Assembly (NCBI GenBank): GCA_046155815.1 | Contig: JBJXFY010000015.1 | Span: forward strand, 1-8,402 | Source: JBJXFY01 sp046155815 | Lineage (GTDB): Bacteria > Verrucomicrobiota > Verrucomicrobiia > Limisphaerales > CAIMTB01 | Length of the DNA: 8,402 nt | Direction of reading: 5' to 3' | Shown here: positions 1 to 6,138 of the stretch, one piece after another | Numbering within the stretch: position 1 is the stretch's first letter | Layout: each line of letters starts with the position of its first letter | The notes under the pieces: model-generated | Told to the model about the DNA's origin: nothing | What the model saw: the letters and a program-made list of their open reading frames with translations, nothing else | The model's database searches: none | Program-made: the position numbers and the translations under genes

Positions 1-23
1 CGACGGCGCGTCGCCGCCAGGGG

Positions 24-458
24 CTACCAACGGGTTCGCTGGTTGAGCAACTCGAGGGCCTGCTTTGCGCGGGCGTCGCCGGCGTCGGCGCGGCGGGCCA
101 GCTCCTGGGCCAGCCCGGCCATGGTATCCTGCACCGCCGTGAGCTGCTGTGGGGACAACCGCGGGTTCGAGCGCAGCGTCTGCAGCAGCATCATCGCCTC
201 CGAAGCCTCGTCCTTCTTCATGGCCGTGACCGCCTGGTTCACGAGCTGCTGGACCGGCGGCCCCTCGTCGGCCGGCGGGATCGCCGGCGCCTCGGCCGTG
301 GCCGGTCCGGTTTCGGCAGCTTCCGCGGGCGCCGCGGGAGCCTCCTCAAAGGCGGCGGCAAGCGCGGCCGGGTCGGCCTGAGGTTCCTTCTCCCCGCAGC
401 CGGCCAGCAGGGCTGCCAGCACGAGGACGCCGCCGAGGGAAGCGAATCGGTGCTTCAT
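24..458 (-). CDS. Small alanine/proline-rich lipoprotein, function unknown
   Basis: A 144-residue predicted lipoprotein. It has a short basic N-terminus (MKHRF), a hydrophobic stretch at residues 8-19 and a lipobox ending ALLAG|C, with lipidation expected on Cys21. Gly at +2 argues against inner-membrane retention by the E. coli rule, but that rule is not established for this phylum. Residues 25-68 are a low-complexity Ala/Pro/Glu linker. Residues 69-144 look like a small all-helical domain rich in Gln, Leu and Ala. I do not recognise the family. The ATG at 458 is chosen over an upstream in-frame start at 494 because a strong GGAGG lies 6 nt upstream and the signal peptide starts exactly here. 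The gene begins 2 nt after the stop of the pilin-like gene, so the two are almost certainly co-translated. A role at the cell envelope, perhaps with the pseudopilin, is inference from context only. Confidence 0.8.
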   Translation of the reverse strand: MKHRFASLGGVLVLAALLAGCGEKEPQADPAALAAAFEEAPAAPAEAAETGPATAEAPAIPPADEGPPVQQLVNQAVTAMKKDEASEAMMLLQTLRSNPRLSPQQLTAVQDTMAGLAQELARRADAGDARAKQALELLNQRTRW

Positions 459-460
459 GG

Positions 461-1150
461 TCAACCTCCGGTGCGGCTGCCGGGCACGTTCCACAGCCGG
501 CCTGGGCGGCGCTGCGCCTCGCGGTTGAAGTCGAGGATCTTGATGTACTGCACGCTGCCGTCCACCACGCCGACGGTCGTGCCGAAGGAGTGGCTGCGGG
601 TGATGCCCTCGTTGGGCGAACTTGAACCGTCGTTGAAGTCACCGGGGTTCCGCTCGTCGGCCTGCCAGAAAATGATGGAGTCCGGGACGAACTGCGAAAT
701 CTTGAAGGTCGTCCGGCGGATGTCGAAGGCCGTGATCGAGCCGTTCATGAGGTAGCTGCTGTACTTCTGCCCGCGCTGGCGGAAGGAGGCGTTGTTGGTG
801 CGGTCGAGCGGGCAGCGGAAAAGCTTCTCGGACTGCAGGGACGGCCACAGCACGCCGGTCTTGAGGTTGGTGAAGTTGGCCGTGTACGGCGGCGTGCAGA
901 GCCACCCGGGCCAGGGCTGGAAGTCCCAGTTGTTGTGCGGCAGCCAGTCGTCGTGGTCGTTGGCGTACAGATGCACCGCCAGCATGATCTGCTTCTGATT
1001 GTTCGTGCATTGCGTGCGCACGGCCTTCTCCTTGGCCTTGGCCAGGGCGGGCAGGAGCATGCTCGCCAGGATGGCGATGATCGCGATGACGACGAGCAGC
1101 TCGATCAGGGTGAAGGCTGCGCTGCGGGAGGGGGGCGGGGAAGTTTTCAT
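461..1150 (-). CDS. Type IV pilin-like (pseudopilin) protein with H-X9-DG C-terminal motif
   Basis: A 229-residue secreted or membrane-anchored pseudopilin. Residues 1-12 are a short basic prepilin leader (MKTSPPPSRSAA). Cleavage by prepilin peptidase is expected before Phe13 of FTLIELLVVIAIIAIL, with Glu17 as the conserved +5 glutamate and residues 13-37 as the hydrophobic helix. Ala rather than Gly at -1 is tolerated in the family. The globular part carries FRCPLD at 111-116 and the tail motif His187-X9-Asp197-Gly198, the signature of the H-X9-DG pseudopilins that are multicopy in Verrucomicrobiota, Lentisphaerae and Planctomycetes. Their individual roles are mostly unknown; type II secretion or pilus-like assembly is the general expectation. 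An in-frame ATG at 1171 would add seven residues (MARDAQA). The start at 1150 gives a normal leader length, but neither start has a good ribosome binding site. The gene follows the MFS gene after 76 nt and precedes the lipoprotein by 2 nt. Confidence 0.93.
   Translation of the reverse strand: MKTSPPPSRSAAFTLIELLVVIAIIAILASMLLPALAKAKEKAVRTQCTNNQKQIMLAVHLYANDHDDWLPHNNWDFQPWPGWLCTPPYTANFTNLKTGVLWPSLQSEKLFRCPLDRTNNASFRQRGQKYSSYLMNGSITAFDIRRTTFKISQFVPDSIIFWQADERNPGDFNDGSSSPNEGITRSHSFGTTVGVVDGSVQYIKILDFNREAQRRPGRLWNVPGSRTGG
465..469 (-). promoter_or_regulatory. Strong Shine-Dalgarno site of the lipoprotein gene
   Basis: On the minus strand GGAGG lies 6 nt before the ATG at 458. It sits inside the last codons of the upstream pilin-like gene, so ribosomes finishing that gene end on top of it. 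This fixes the lipoprotein start and implies translational coupling. It is the clearest ribosome binding site in the window. Confidence 0.8.
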
Positions 1151-1178
1151 GGCCTGCGCGTCGCGGGCCATCCTGTTC

Positions 1179-1193
1179 GGCCGGCCGGCCGGC
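1179..1193. repeat. GGCC tandem/palindromic tract
   Basis: GGCC occurs three times in a row plus GGC (GGCCGGCCGGCCGGC), giving a perfect 12-bp palindrome flanked by short AT-richer edges (TTC and GAAAA). It lies in the 76-nt gap between the MFS gene and the pilin-like gene. It can form a hairpin, but no T-tract follows on either strand in the right place, so it is not called a terminator. It may simply reflect high GC. Confidence 0.35.
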
Positions 1194-1226
1194 GAAAAGC
1201 AGTTTCCGCGGTGTGCGCCGCAACGC

Positions 1227-2750
1227 TCACTCCGCATGGGCGCCCTCCTTCGGCTCCGGCAGCCAGCGCGTGAGCACCGCGCCGAGCACGGCGTACGCGG
1301 CCGCGACCCCGGCCCCGACCAGTGCAATCCGCGCCGGGTCCGGCGGCGTGCCGGGCGCGGAGGCGGACAGGGTGAGCGTGAACCACGCCGCCGCGGTGCC
1401 CAGCACACGCCCGCCGATGTTCGCCGCAAAGCTCTCGCCCGTGCCGCGAAGGTGCACCGGGAACACCAGCGGGATGTAGTTCCCCCAGAAACTGAACTGC
1501 GCCACCACCAGCAGTCCGGCCAGGAAGATGCCAAACTTGATCCACGGCAGGCTGTCCGCCTGCGGCAGCACGCCGGCGATCCACCAGAACAGCAGCGGCA
1601 CGAAGATCAGCGACGGGAGCTGGAACACCCGGAACAGCCTCCGCCGGCTCAGGATGCGCACCGCCAGCACCGCGAGCAGGAAGCGCCCCACCAGCCCGCC
1701 CGTCTCCTGCATCAGCGTCACCTTGGCCACCTGCGCGTCGCTCGCGTTGCCACCGATCTGCCGGCGCTGGGCCGGGGTCAGGTCGGGCCGGCCGGCGTCC
1801 TTGGCCGTCTTTGCCGCCTCGCCCACCGCCGCCTTGGCCGCGGCGACCATGTGCGGATGCCCGCGCTCGGCCGGTGTGCCGAGGCCCGTCGCGCCGAGGA
1901 TCTGGGGAAGCTGCTGGATCGCGCCGAAGGCGAGGCCATAGCTCGCCGCAAAGGCGAGCGTGGTCAGCACCGTGGTCCGGCGCAGCGCCGGGCTGAACAG
2001 CTCCGCCAGGCTCGGCCGACGCAGCTTGCCGGCGGCCTTCTTTTCCGCCCACACGGGCGACTCCGGCAGGAACGGCCGGATGAAGATCAGCGGGATCGCC
2101 GGAATGACGCCCGAGATCAGCGTGTACCGCCACGCCTCGTTCGCGCCGTGGATGGCCGGCAGGTCCAGCGCCCAGCGGGCCGCGAGCAGGTTCGCGCCGC
2201 CCACCAGGAAGCCGCCCACGGACGAAAACGCCTGCGTGTACCCCAGCACCTTCTCGCGCTGCATCGGGTTCGGAAACAGCTCCGCCAGCCACGCCACCGC
2301 CGCCACGAACTCCACGCACACGCCCACAAACACGAGGCAGCGCAGCATGAGGAGCTGCGGAAGCGTCATCGCGAAGCCCGCCGCAAACGCCGAGAACGCG
2401 TACAGCAGGATGCTGAACGTCAGCACCCGCCGCCGGCCCATCCGGTCCGTCAGGTAGCCGCCCAGCAGGCCGAAGACGCCGCCGGCCAGCGCCGGGATGA
2501 AGAACAGCGCCCGCGCCCACCGCACGTACATCTCGCCGCCGGGTGCCCACTTCGCCGCCGCCTCGGCCGGGGCCATGCCGGCGGCGATCAGCTCCTGCAC
2601 CAGCGGCGCGCTCAGCGAGGCGATGGCCGGCTTGATGATCAGCGGCAGCATCAGCAGCTCGTAGATGTCGAAGGCGAAGCCGATGGCCGCGATGATGCAG
2701 ATGAGCCATTGCGTCGAGGTGAGCCGGAGCGCCGGCGCGGGCGAACTCAT
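1227..2750 (-). CDS. Major facilitator superfamily transporter, sugar/metabolite:H+ symporter type
   Basis: A 507-residue inner-membrane secondary transporter with about 12 hydrophobic segments. TM1 is near 15-38 and is followed by an unusually long periplasmic loop (about 41-80). The cytoplasmic loop after TM2 holds the MFS signature DRMGRRR (residues 102-108). PESPVW (229-234) follows TM6, a motif shared by sugar porters and metabolite:H+ symporters. TM7 near 260-282 is followed by a long hydrophilic insertion (about 286-345, rich in Ala, Lys and Gln), and the C-terminal bundle runs from about 351 to 495. RGTGES at 435-440 resembles the RGT-G motif before TM11 in related permeases. The substrate cannot be read from sequence. 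It is divergent from the acetyltransferase pair, which favours a sugar or amino-sugar substrate as inference. The ATG at 2750 places TM1 about 15 residues in and has only a weak ribosome binding site. The open frame continues far upstream without a stop, but that part is antisense to the 2877 gene and not credible. Confidence 0.9.
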   Translation of the reverse strand: MSSPAPALRLTSTQWLICIIAAIGFAFDIYELLMLPLIIKPAIASLSAPLVQELIAAGMAPAEAAAKWAPGGEMYVRWARALFFIPALAGGVFGLLGGYLTDRMGRRRVLTFSILLYAFSAFAAGFAMTLPQLLMLRCLVFVGVCVEFVAAVAWLAELFPNPMQREKVLGYTQAFSSVGGFLVGGANLLAARWALDLPAIHGANEAWRYTLISGVIPAIPLIFIRPFLPESPVWAEKKAAGKLRRPSLAELFSPALRRTTVLTTLAFAASYGLAFGAIQQLPQILGATGLGTPAERGHPHMVAAAKAAVGEAAKTAKDAGRPDLTPAQRRQIGGNASDAQVAKVTLMQETGGLVGRFLLAVLAVRILSRRRLFRVFQLPSLIFVPLLFWWIAGVLPQADSLPWIKFGIFLAGLLVVAQFSFWGNYIPLVFPVHLRGTGESFAANIGGRVLGTAAAWFTLTLSASAPGTPPDPARIALVGAGVAAAYAVLGAVLTRWLPEPKEGAHAE

Positions 2751-2876
2751 ACGTACGCGTAGGAAAGCCCGGCCCGCGGGCGGCTCCAAGCACCAAGTTC
2801 TGGCCGCCGATTCGATCCCAGCGGCGGCCCCCTTCCCGGCTCGCGTTGCGCCGCGTTCCCGGCGCAGGCTGCGGCC
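2751..2876. promoter_or_regulatory. Divergent intergenic region between the MFS gene and the first acetyltransferase gene
   Basis: This 126-nt region separates two divergently transcribed genes and must contain both promoters. I see no convincing -35/-10 pair on either strand. It holds a CGTACG palindrome next to the MFS start, a GCCCGCGGGC palindrome, and the hairpin listed separately next to the plus-strand start. A shared regulator binding here would co-regulate transporter and acetyltransferases; that is inference from arrangement. Confidence 0.4.
2847..2866 (+). repeat. Perfect 7-bp inverted repeat upstream of the first acetyltransferase gene
   Basis: TGCGCCG and CGGCGCA form a perfect 7-bp stem around a 6-nt loop (CGTTCC), ending 10 nt before the ATG at 2877. 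It could be a 5' leader hairpin hiding the translation start or an operator. In DNA this GC-rich, a short GC stem can arise by chance. Confidence 0.35.
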
Positions 2877-4091
2877 ATGTCCGCGCCTTCCTTCGCCAGC
2901 CCGCCATCGCCGCGGGTCGCCTCGGTGGACGCCTACCGGGGCTTCGTGATGTTCCTGATGATGGCGGAGGTGCTGCACCTTTGCCGCGTGGCGGCCAACC
3001 TCCGGGAGGACGGCGCGCCCGGCGCGTTCTGGGACTTCCTGTGCCACCACCAGTCGCACGTCGCGTGGGTCGGCGGCTCGCTGCACGACCTGATCCAGCC
3101 CTCGTTCTCGTTCCTCGTGGGCGTGGCGCTGCCGTTCTCGCTGGCGGCGCGCGCGGCGCAGGGGCAGTCCACCGGCCGCCAGTGGATGCACGCGCTGTGG
3201 CGCGCGCTGGCGCTGGTGCTGCTGGGCGTCTTCCTGCGTTCCACGGGCAGCAGCCAGACCAATTGGACGCTTGAGGACACGCTGTCGCAGATCGGGCTGG
3301 GGTACCCGCTCCTCTTCGCGCTCGGGTTCACCCGGCCGCGCGGGCAGTGGCTGGCGCTGGGCGTCATCCTCTTTGGCTACTGGCTGATCTTCGCGCTGCA
3401 CCCCCTGCCGGCGCCGGGCTTTGATTATTCGGCCGTGGGCGTGGCCCCGGAATGGCTGGAGAAGCACGGCCTGACGGGCTTCGCCGCGCACTGGCAGATG
3501 AACAGCAACTTCGCCTGGGCGGCGGACCGCACGATCCTGAACTGGTTCCCGCGCCCGAAGCCGTGGGAGTACAACGGTGGCGGCTACGCGACGCTCAGCT
3601 TCATCCCCACGCTGGGCACGATGGTCCTCGGCCTGCTGGCCGGCGGCGTGCTGCGGAGCGACCGGACGCCGCGGGCGAAGCTGACGTGGTTCCTCGTCGC
3701 GGGCGGGGCGATGCTGGCCGCGGGCTGGGCGCTGGGCGCGGCGGGCGTCTGCCCGGTGGTGAAGAAGGTATGGACGCCAAGCTGGGTGCTCTTCAGCGGC
3801 GGCTGGTGCTTCCTGCTGCTGGCCGGCTTCTACGCCGTGGCCGACCTCGCGGAGCAGAAGCGGCTGTTCTTCCCGCTGATGGTGATCGGGGCCAACTCGA
3901 TCTTCGCGTACAGCGTCGCGCACCTATGGGACGGGTTCATCGCCAAGAACCTCAAGACCCACCTCGGGCAGGAGTTCTTCCAATTCGCGGGCGCGGCCTA
4001 TGAGCCGTTCGTGCAGGGCGCCGCGGTGCTGCTGGTGTTCTGGCTGATCCTCTGGTGGATGTACCGGCGGAAGGTTTTCCTGCGGATCTGA
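2877..4091 (+). CDS. NagX/HGSNAT-like membrane acetyltransferase (DUF5009 type), paralogue 1
   Basis: A 404-residue multi-pass inner-membrane protein with about ten hydrophobic segments. It matches the heparan-alpha-glucosaminide N-acetyltransferase / DUF5009 / NagX family, whose human member HGSNAT moves acetyl groups across the lysosomal membrane onto glucosamine. The N-terminal signature is VDAYRGFVMF (17-26). Next comes HVAWVGGSLHDLIQPSFSFL (61-80), which lines up with the human block containing HASWNG and ADLVFPWFVF, so His61 sits where the proposed acetyl-carrying histidine lies. GGGYATLSFIPTLGTM (234-249), KKVWTPSWVLFSGGW (296-310) and the tail YRRKVFLRI are further family-like blocks. 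It lacks the GVLQRLA block of paralogue 2, having TLSQIGLGY instead. A function in acetylating amino sugars or cell-wall-derived glycans is family-based inference; bacterial members are little studied. The start has only a weak AGG nine bases upstream. Paralogue 2 follows after 55 nt. Confidence 0.87.
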   Translation: MSAPSFASPPSPRVASVDAYRGFVMFLMMAEVLHLCRVAANLREDGAPGAFWDFLCHHQSHVAWVGGSLHDLIQPSFSFLVGVALPFSLAARAAQGQSTGRQWMHALWRALALVLLGVFLRSTGSSQTNWTLEDTLSQIGLGYPLLFALGFTRPRGQWLALGVILFGYWLIFALHPLPAPGFDYSAVGVAPEWLEKHGLTGFAAHWQMNSNFAWAADRTILNWFPRPKPWEYNGGGYATLSFIPTLGTMVLGLLAGGVLRSDRTPRAKLTWFLVAGGAMLAAGWALGAAGVCPVVKKVWTPSWVLFSGGWCFLLLAGFYAVADLAEQKRLFFPLMVIGANSIFAYSVAHLWDGFIAKNLKTHLGQEFFQFAGAAYEPFVQGAAVLLVFWLILWWMYRRKVFLRI

Positions 4092-4146
4092 ACGGCTTCG
4101 TTTCCGATTGCCGTCCACCCCGCCCCGCGACTTCCATCGCCCCGGC

Positions 4147-5301
4147 ATGGCTACCGCCCCCCCCGCCGACACAACCCCGCCACCTGGCCACGGCGTCGCC
4201 GCGTCCGAACGGCTCCTGGCCCTCGATGCGCTGCGCGGCTTCGTGATGTTCTGGATCATCGGCGCGGACGACATCGGGCACGCGCTGGCGCACCTGCAAG
4301 GAGGACCGGTGATGGCGTTCCTCGCGCGGCAGCTCGACCATGTCGCGTGGGAGGGCTGTCGTTTCTACGACCTGATTTTCCCGACGTTCGTCTTCCTCAT
4401 CGGCGTGGCGATCACCTTCTCGCTGGGCCGGCTGGTCGAGCGCGAAGGTCGCGCCGGCGCGGTACGGCGGATCTTCAAGCGCGCGCTGCTGCTGTACGCG
4501 CTCGGCCTCTTCTACTACGGCGGCATCGCCGGCGGCCCCGAAATGGTGCGCTGGGTGGGCGTGCTGCAGCGGCTGGCCTTCAGCTACTTCTTCGCCGGAC
4601 TGGCGTTCATCTACCTGAAGCCACGCGGGCAGGTCGCGCTGTGCGCCGGGCTGCTGGTGGGCTACTGGGCGCTGCTCACGTTCGTCCCGGTGCCCGGCGT
4701 GGGCGCGGCGAGCTTCGAGGAAGGGAGGAACATCGTGAACTGGTTCGACCTGCACTACCTGCCGGGCCGCAAGTGGGACGGCACGCACGATCCCGAGGGC
4801 ATTCTGAGCAACTTCCCCGCCGTGGCGTCCTGCCTGCTCGGTGTCTTTGCCGGGCGGTGGCTGCAGCGGCACGACGTGCCGGAGACGACGCGGCTCACGA
4901 AGCTCGCCGTGGCGGGCGTGATCGCGATTATCGCCGGCCACCTGTGGGGCCTCCAGTTTCCAGTGATCAAGAAGCTCTGGACCTCGTCCTACGTGCTCGT
5001 GGCCGGCGGCTGGAGCGCGCTGCTGCTGGCGGGCTTTTACTGGGTGATCGAGGTCCGGAAGGTGCGCGGCTGGGCCATGCCGTTCGTCTGGATCGGTTCC
5101 AACGCTCTGGCGATCTACCTCCTCAGCAATGTCATCCCCTTCGCGAAGCTCTCGGAACGCTTCGCCGGCGGCGGGGTGAAGGTCTTCTTCGACGGCCTCG
5201 TGCCGGGCCTCGGGCAGGTGGTGCTCGCCTTCGTGGGCATGGGCCTGTGCGTGTGGGTCTGCTGGTTCCTGTACCGGCGAAAGCTGTTCATCCGGCTGTA
5301 G
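4147..5301 (+). CDS. NagX/HGSNAT-like membrane acetyltransferase (DUF5009 type), paralogue 2
   Basis: A 384-residue multi-pass membrane protein of the same family as the preceding gene. Signature blocks are LDALRGFVMF (26-35), HVAWEGCRFYDLIFPTFVFL (65-84, closest to the human motif, with His65 as the presumed acetyl carrier), GVLQRLAFSY (138-147), GILSNFPAVASCLLGVFAG (218-236), KKLWTSSYVLVAGGW (275-289), WIGSNALAIYL (315-325) and the tail YRRKLFIRL. About ten hydrophobic segments are visible. Residues 1-21 are a Pro/Ala-rich hydrophilic extension with no signal. The ATG at 4147 is preferred to an in-frame TTG at 4108; neither has a clear ribosome binding site. The two tandem genes look like an old duplication, with shared blocks in the same order but divergent loops. 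By family the role is acetyl transfer across the membrane to an amino sugar, as suggested for NagX; the acceptor here is unknown. Confidence 0.89.
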   Translation: MATAPPADTTPPPGHGVAASERLLALDALRGFVMFWIIGADDIGHALAHLQGGPVMAFLARQLDHVAWEGCRFYDLIFPTFVFLIGVAITFSLGRLVEREGRAGAVRRIFKRALLLYALGLFYYGGIAGGPEMVRWVGVLQRLAFSYFFAGLAFIYLKPRGQVALCAGLLVGYWALLTFVPVPGVGAASFEEGRNIVNWFDLHYLPGRKWDGTHDPEGILSNFPAVASCLLGVFAGRWLQRHDVPETTRLTKLAVAGVIAIIAGHLWGLQFPVIKKLWTSSYVLVAGGWSALLLAGFYWVIEVRKVRGWAMPFVWIGSNALAIYLLSNVIPFAKLSERFAGGGVKVFFDGLVPGLGQVVLAFVGMGLCVWVCWFLYRRKLFIRL

Positions 5302-5316
5302 GGCGATGCGGGAAAC

Positions 5317-5403
5317 GAACGGACGGGAACGAAGGCAACGGAGACTACACGAGGCGATGTCGCAATGCCCTTTGCACTTCGTTCTCTCTGTCCTCCCCTG
5401 TTC
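5317..5403 (+). repeat. Imperfect 27-bp inverted repeat filling an intergenic gap
   Basis: A purine-rich arm (5317-5343) is mirrored by a pyrimidine-rich arm (5377-5403), separated by 33 nt. Aligned by hand, 17 of 27 positions pair as Watson-Crick, and five more mismatches become G-U pairs in plus-strand RNA. The transcript could therefore fold into a long stem, whereas the minus-strand transcript would have A-C mismatches instead. No T-tract follows, so it is not a classical terminator. The right arm ends exactly before the ATG at 5404. The base style (repeats of GAACG, AACGAAGG) differs from neighbouring coding DNA and looks like a dispersed intergenic repeat element. Whether it is repeated in the genome cannot be seen here. 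Confidence 0.5.
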
Positions 5404-5853
5404 ATGACCTCTGCCTTCGACCCCGCGGCGCTGCCCTACTTCGCCTTCGGTGCGAACCTCGACGAGGCCGAGATGGCGCACCGCTGCCCCGGCGCACGGT
5501 CGACCGGCGTGGCGCGGCTGCCGGGCTGGCGCTTCCTCACCAACTGCCGCGGGTGGGGCACCATCGTCCCCGCGCCGGGCTGCGTCGTGTACGGCCTGCT
5601 CTGGCAGGTCACGGCCGCGGACGTGGCGTCGCTCGACGATTACGAGGGCTTGCCCGAAGGCCTTTACCGTCGCGACCAGATCGAGGTGTTCGCATTGGAC
5701 GGCCGGACGGTGAACGCCTGGGCCTACTTCGCCACCGACAGCGAACCCGGCCCGCCTCAGCCCGGCTATCTCGAACAGGTGTCCGCGGCGGCGGCGCGGC
5801 TGGGGCTGCCGGCGGAGTATGTGGCGGAGCTGCGGGCTGGACGGACCGCCTGA
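5404..5853 (+). CDS. Gamma-glutamylcyclotransferase-like (AIG2/GGCT fold) protein
   Basis: A 149-residue cytoplasmic protein of the gamma-glutamylcyclotransferase-like fold. The substrate loop is PYFAFGANLD (11-20, usually Y-F-A-Y-G-S-N-L), followed by the conserved Met24/Arg27 region. GLLWQVTAADVASLDDYEG (64-82) carries the presumed catalytic Glu81, and YRR (88-90) and WAYFA (106-110) complete the core. Family enzymes release 5-oxoproline from gamma-glutamyl compounds such as gamma-glutamyl amino acids or gamma-glutamylamines. The exact substrate cannot be told, and many bacterial members are uncharacterised. An in-frame ATG at 5365 with GAGG ten bases upstream would add 13 residues. I prefer 5404 because homologues typically start shortly before the FA-G-N-L loop and because the added part is encoded by the inverted repeat. 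The gene lies between the acetyltransferases and the toxin-antitoxin pair without an obvious functional tie. Confidence 0.87.
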   Translation: MTSAFDPAALPYFAFGANLDEAEMAHRCPGARSTGVARLPGWRFLTNCRGWGTIVPAPGCVVYGLLWQVTAADVASLDDYEGLPEGLYRRDQIEVFALDGRTVNAWAYFATDSEPGPPQPGYLEQVSAAAARLGLPAEYVAELRAGRTA

Positions 5854-5870
5854 GCGCCGCCCGCGAAGGC

Positions 5871-5898
5871 TTTACCCGCCGGCCGGCTTGTCTATCGT
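5871..5898 (+). promoter_or_regulatory. Possible promoter of the toxin-antitoxin pair with an internal palindrome
   Basis: TTTACC (5871-5876) and TATCGT (5893-5898) each match four of six bases of the -35 and -10 consensus, with a 16-bp spacer. The spacer holds the perfect 10-bp palindrome GCCGGCCGGC (5878-5887), in the right place for a repressor such as the antitoxin complex. The -10 element ends 6 nt before the ATG at 5905, so a transcript from here would be leaderless or nearly so. This fits the lack of any ribosome binding site there. Confidence 0.35.
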
Positions 5899-5904
5899 CC
5901 AGCC

Positions 5905-6117
5905 ATGCCGGATCGCATTCTGATTGACCCGACCGTGTGCCACGGCAAGCCGGTCATCCGCGGCACGCGCGTACTGGTGGCCAACATCCTCGGGGCGCTG
6001 GCCGGCGGGCAGGGCCGCAGCGAGATTCTGGAGGATTATCCGTCCATCACCGACGCGGACATTGATGCGGCGCTGGAATTTGCAGCACGGAGTGCCCGGT
6101 TCGAGGCCTTGGCATGA
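5905..6117 (+). CDS. DUF433-family antitoxin
   Basis: A 70-residue protein spanning a complete DUF433 domain. The hallmark run is ILIDPTVCHGKPVIRGTRV (5-23), then the helix-turn-helix-like part with GGQGRSEILEDYPSIT (34-49) and DIDAALEFAA (52-61). Such proteins are the antitoxin, and probably the DNA-binding autoregulator, of pairs with DUF5615 PIN-like nucleases. The partner follows after 72 nt, supporting the assignment. The gap is longer than in many toxin-antitoxin operons, which usually overlap or nearly touch. The ATG at 5905 gives the normal family N-terminus. No Shine-Dalgarno is present, consistent with leaderless translation from the promoter proposed just upstream. Confidence 0.9.
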   Translation: MPDRILIDPTVCHGKPVIRGTRVLVANILGALAGGQGRSEILEDYPSITDADIDAALEFAARSARFEALA

Positions 6118-6138
6118 TTCTCGGAGCGTCTGAGATCC

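Noticed and set aside
1..13. CGACG-GCG-CGTCG mini-hairpin downstream of the lipoprotein gene
   Set aside because: A 5-bp stem at the very window edge without a visible T-tract; it cannot be judged as a terminator.
1176..1197. GGCC-rich hairpin as terminator of the MFS gene
   Set aside because: On the minus strand the T-run comes before the stem and not after it, so it does not fit an intrinsic terminator.
999..2762. Plus-strand open frame of 587 codons opposite the MFS transporter
   Set aside because: The product is Arg/Gln/His-rich with no domain, while the opposite strand has clear transmembrane segments and MFS motifs.
1227..3923. Open frame of 898 codons on the minus strand that extends the MFS gene upstream
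   Set aside because: The part above 2750 is antisense to the well-supported acetyltransferase gene and encodes Arg/Glu/Gln-rich low-complexity sequence, typical of stop-free shadows in high-GC DNA.
4092..4146. Promoter for acetyltransferase paralogue 2 (TTGCCG with CATCGC)
   Set aside because: The spacer would be 21 bp and the -10 match is poor; co-transcription with paralogue 1 is the simpler reading.
3952..5481. Minus-strand open frame of 509 codons opposite acetyltransferase paralogue 2
   Set aside because: Charged low-complexity translation, antisense to a recognised family; a composition artefact.
4347..5927. Plus-strand open frame of 526 codons in another frame across paralogue 2 and the cyclotransferase
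   Set aside because: Arg-rich shadow spanning two real genes and the intergenic repeat, with no motif.
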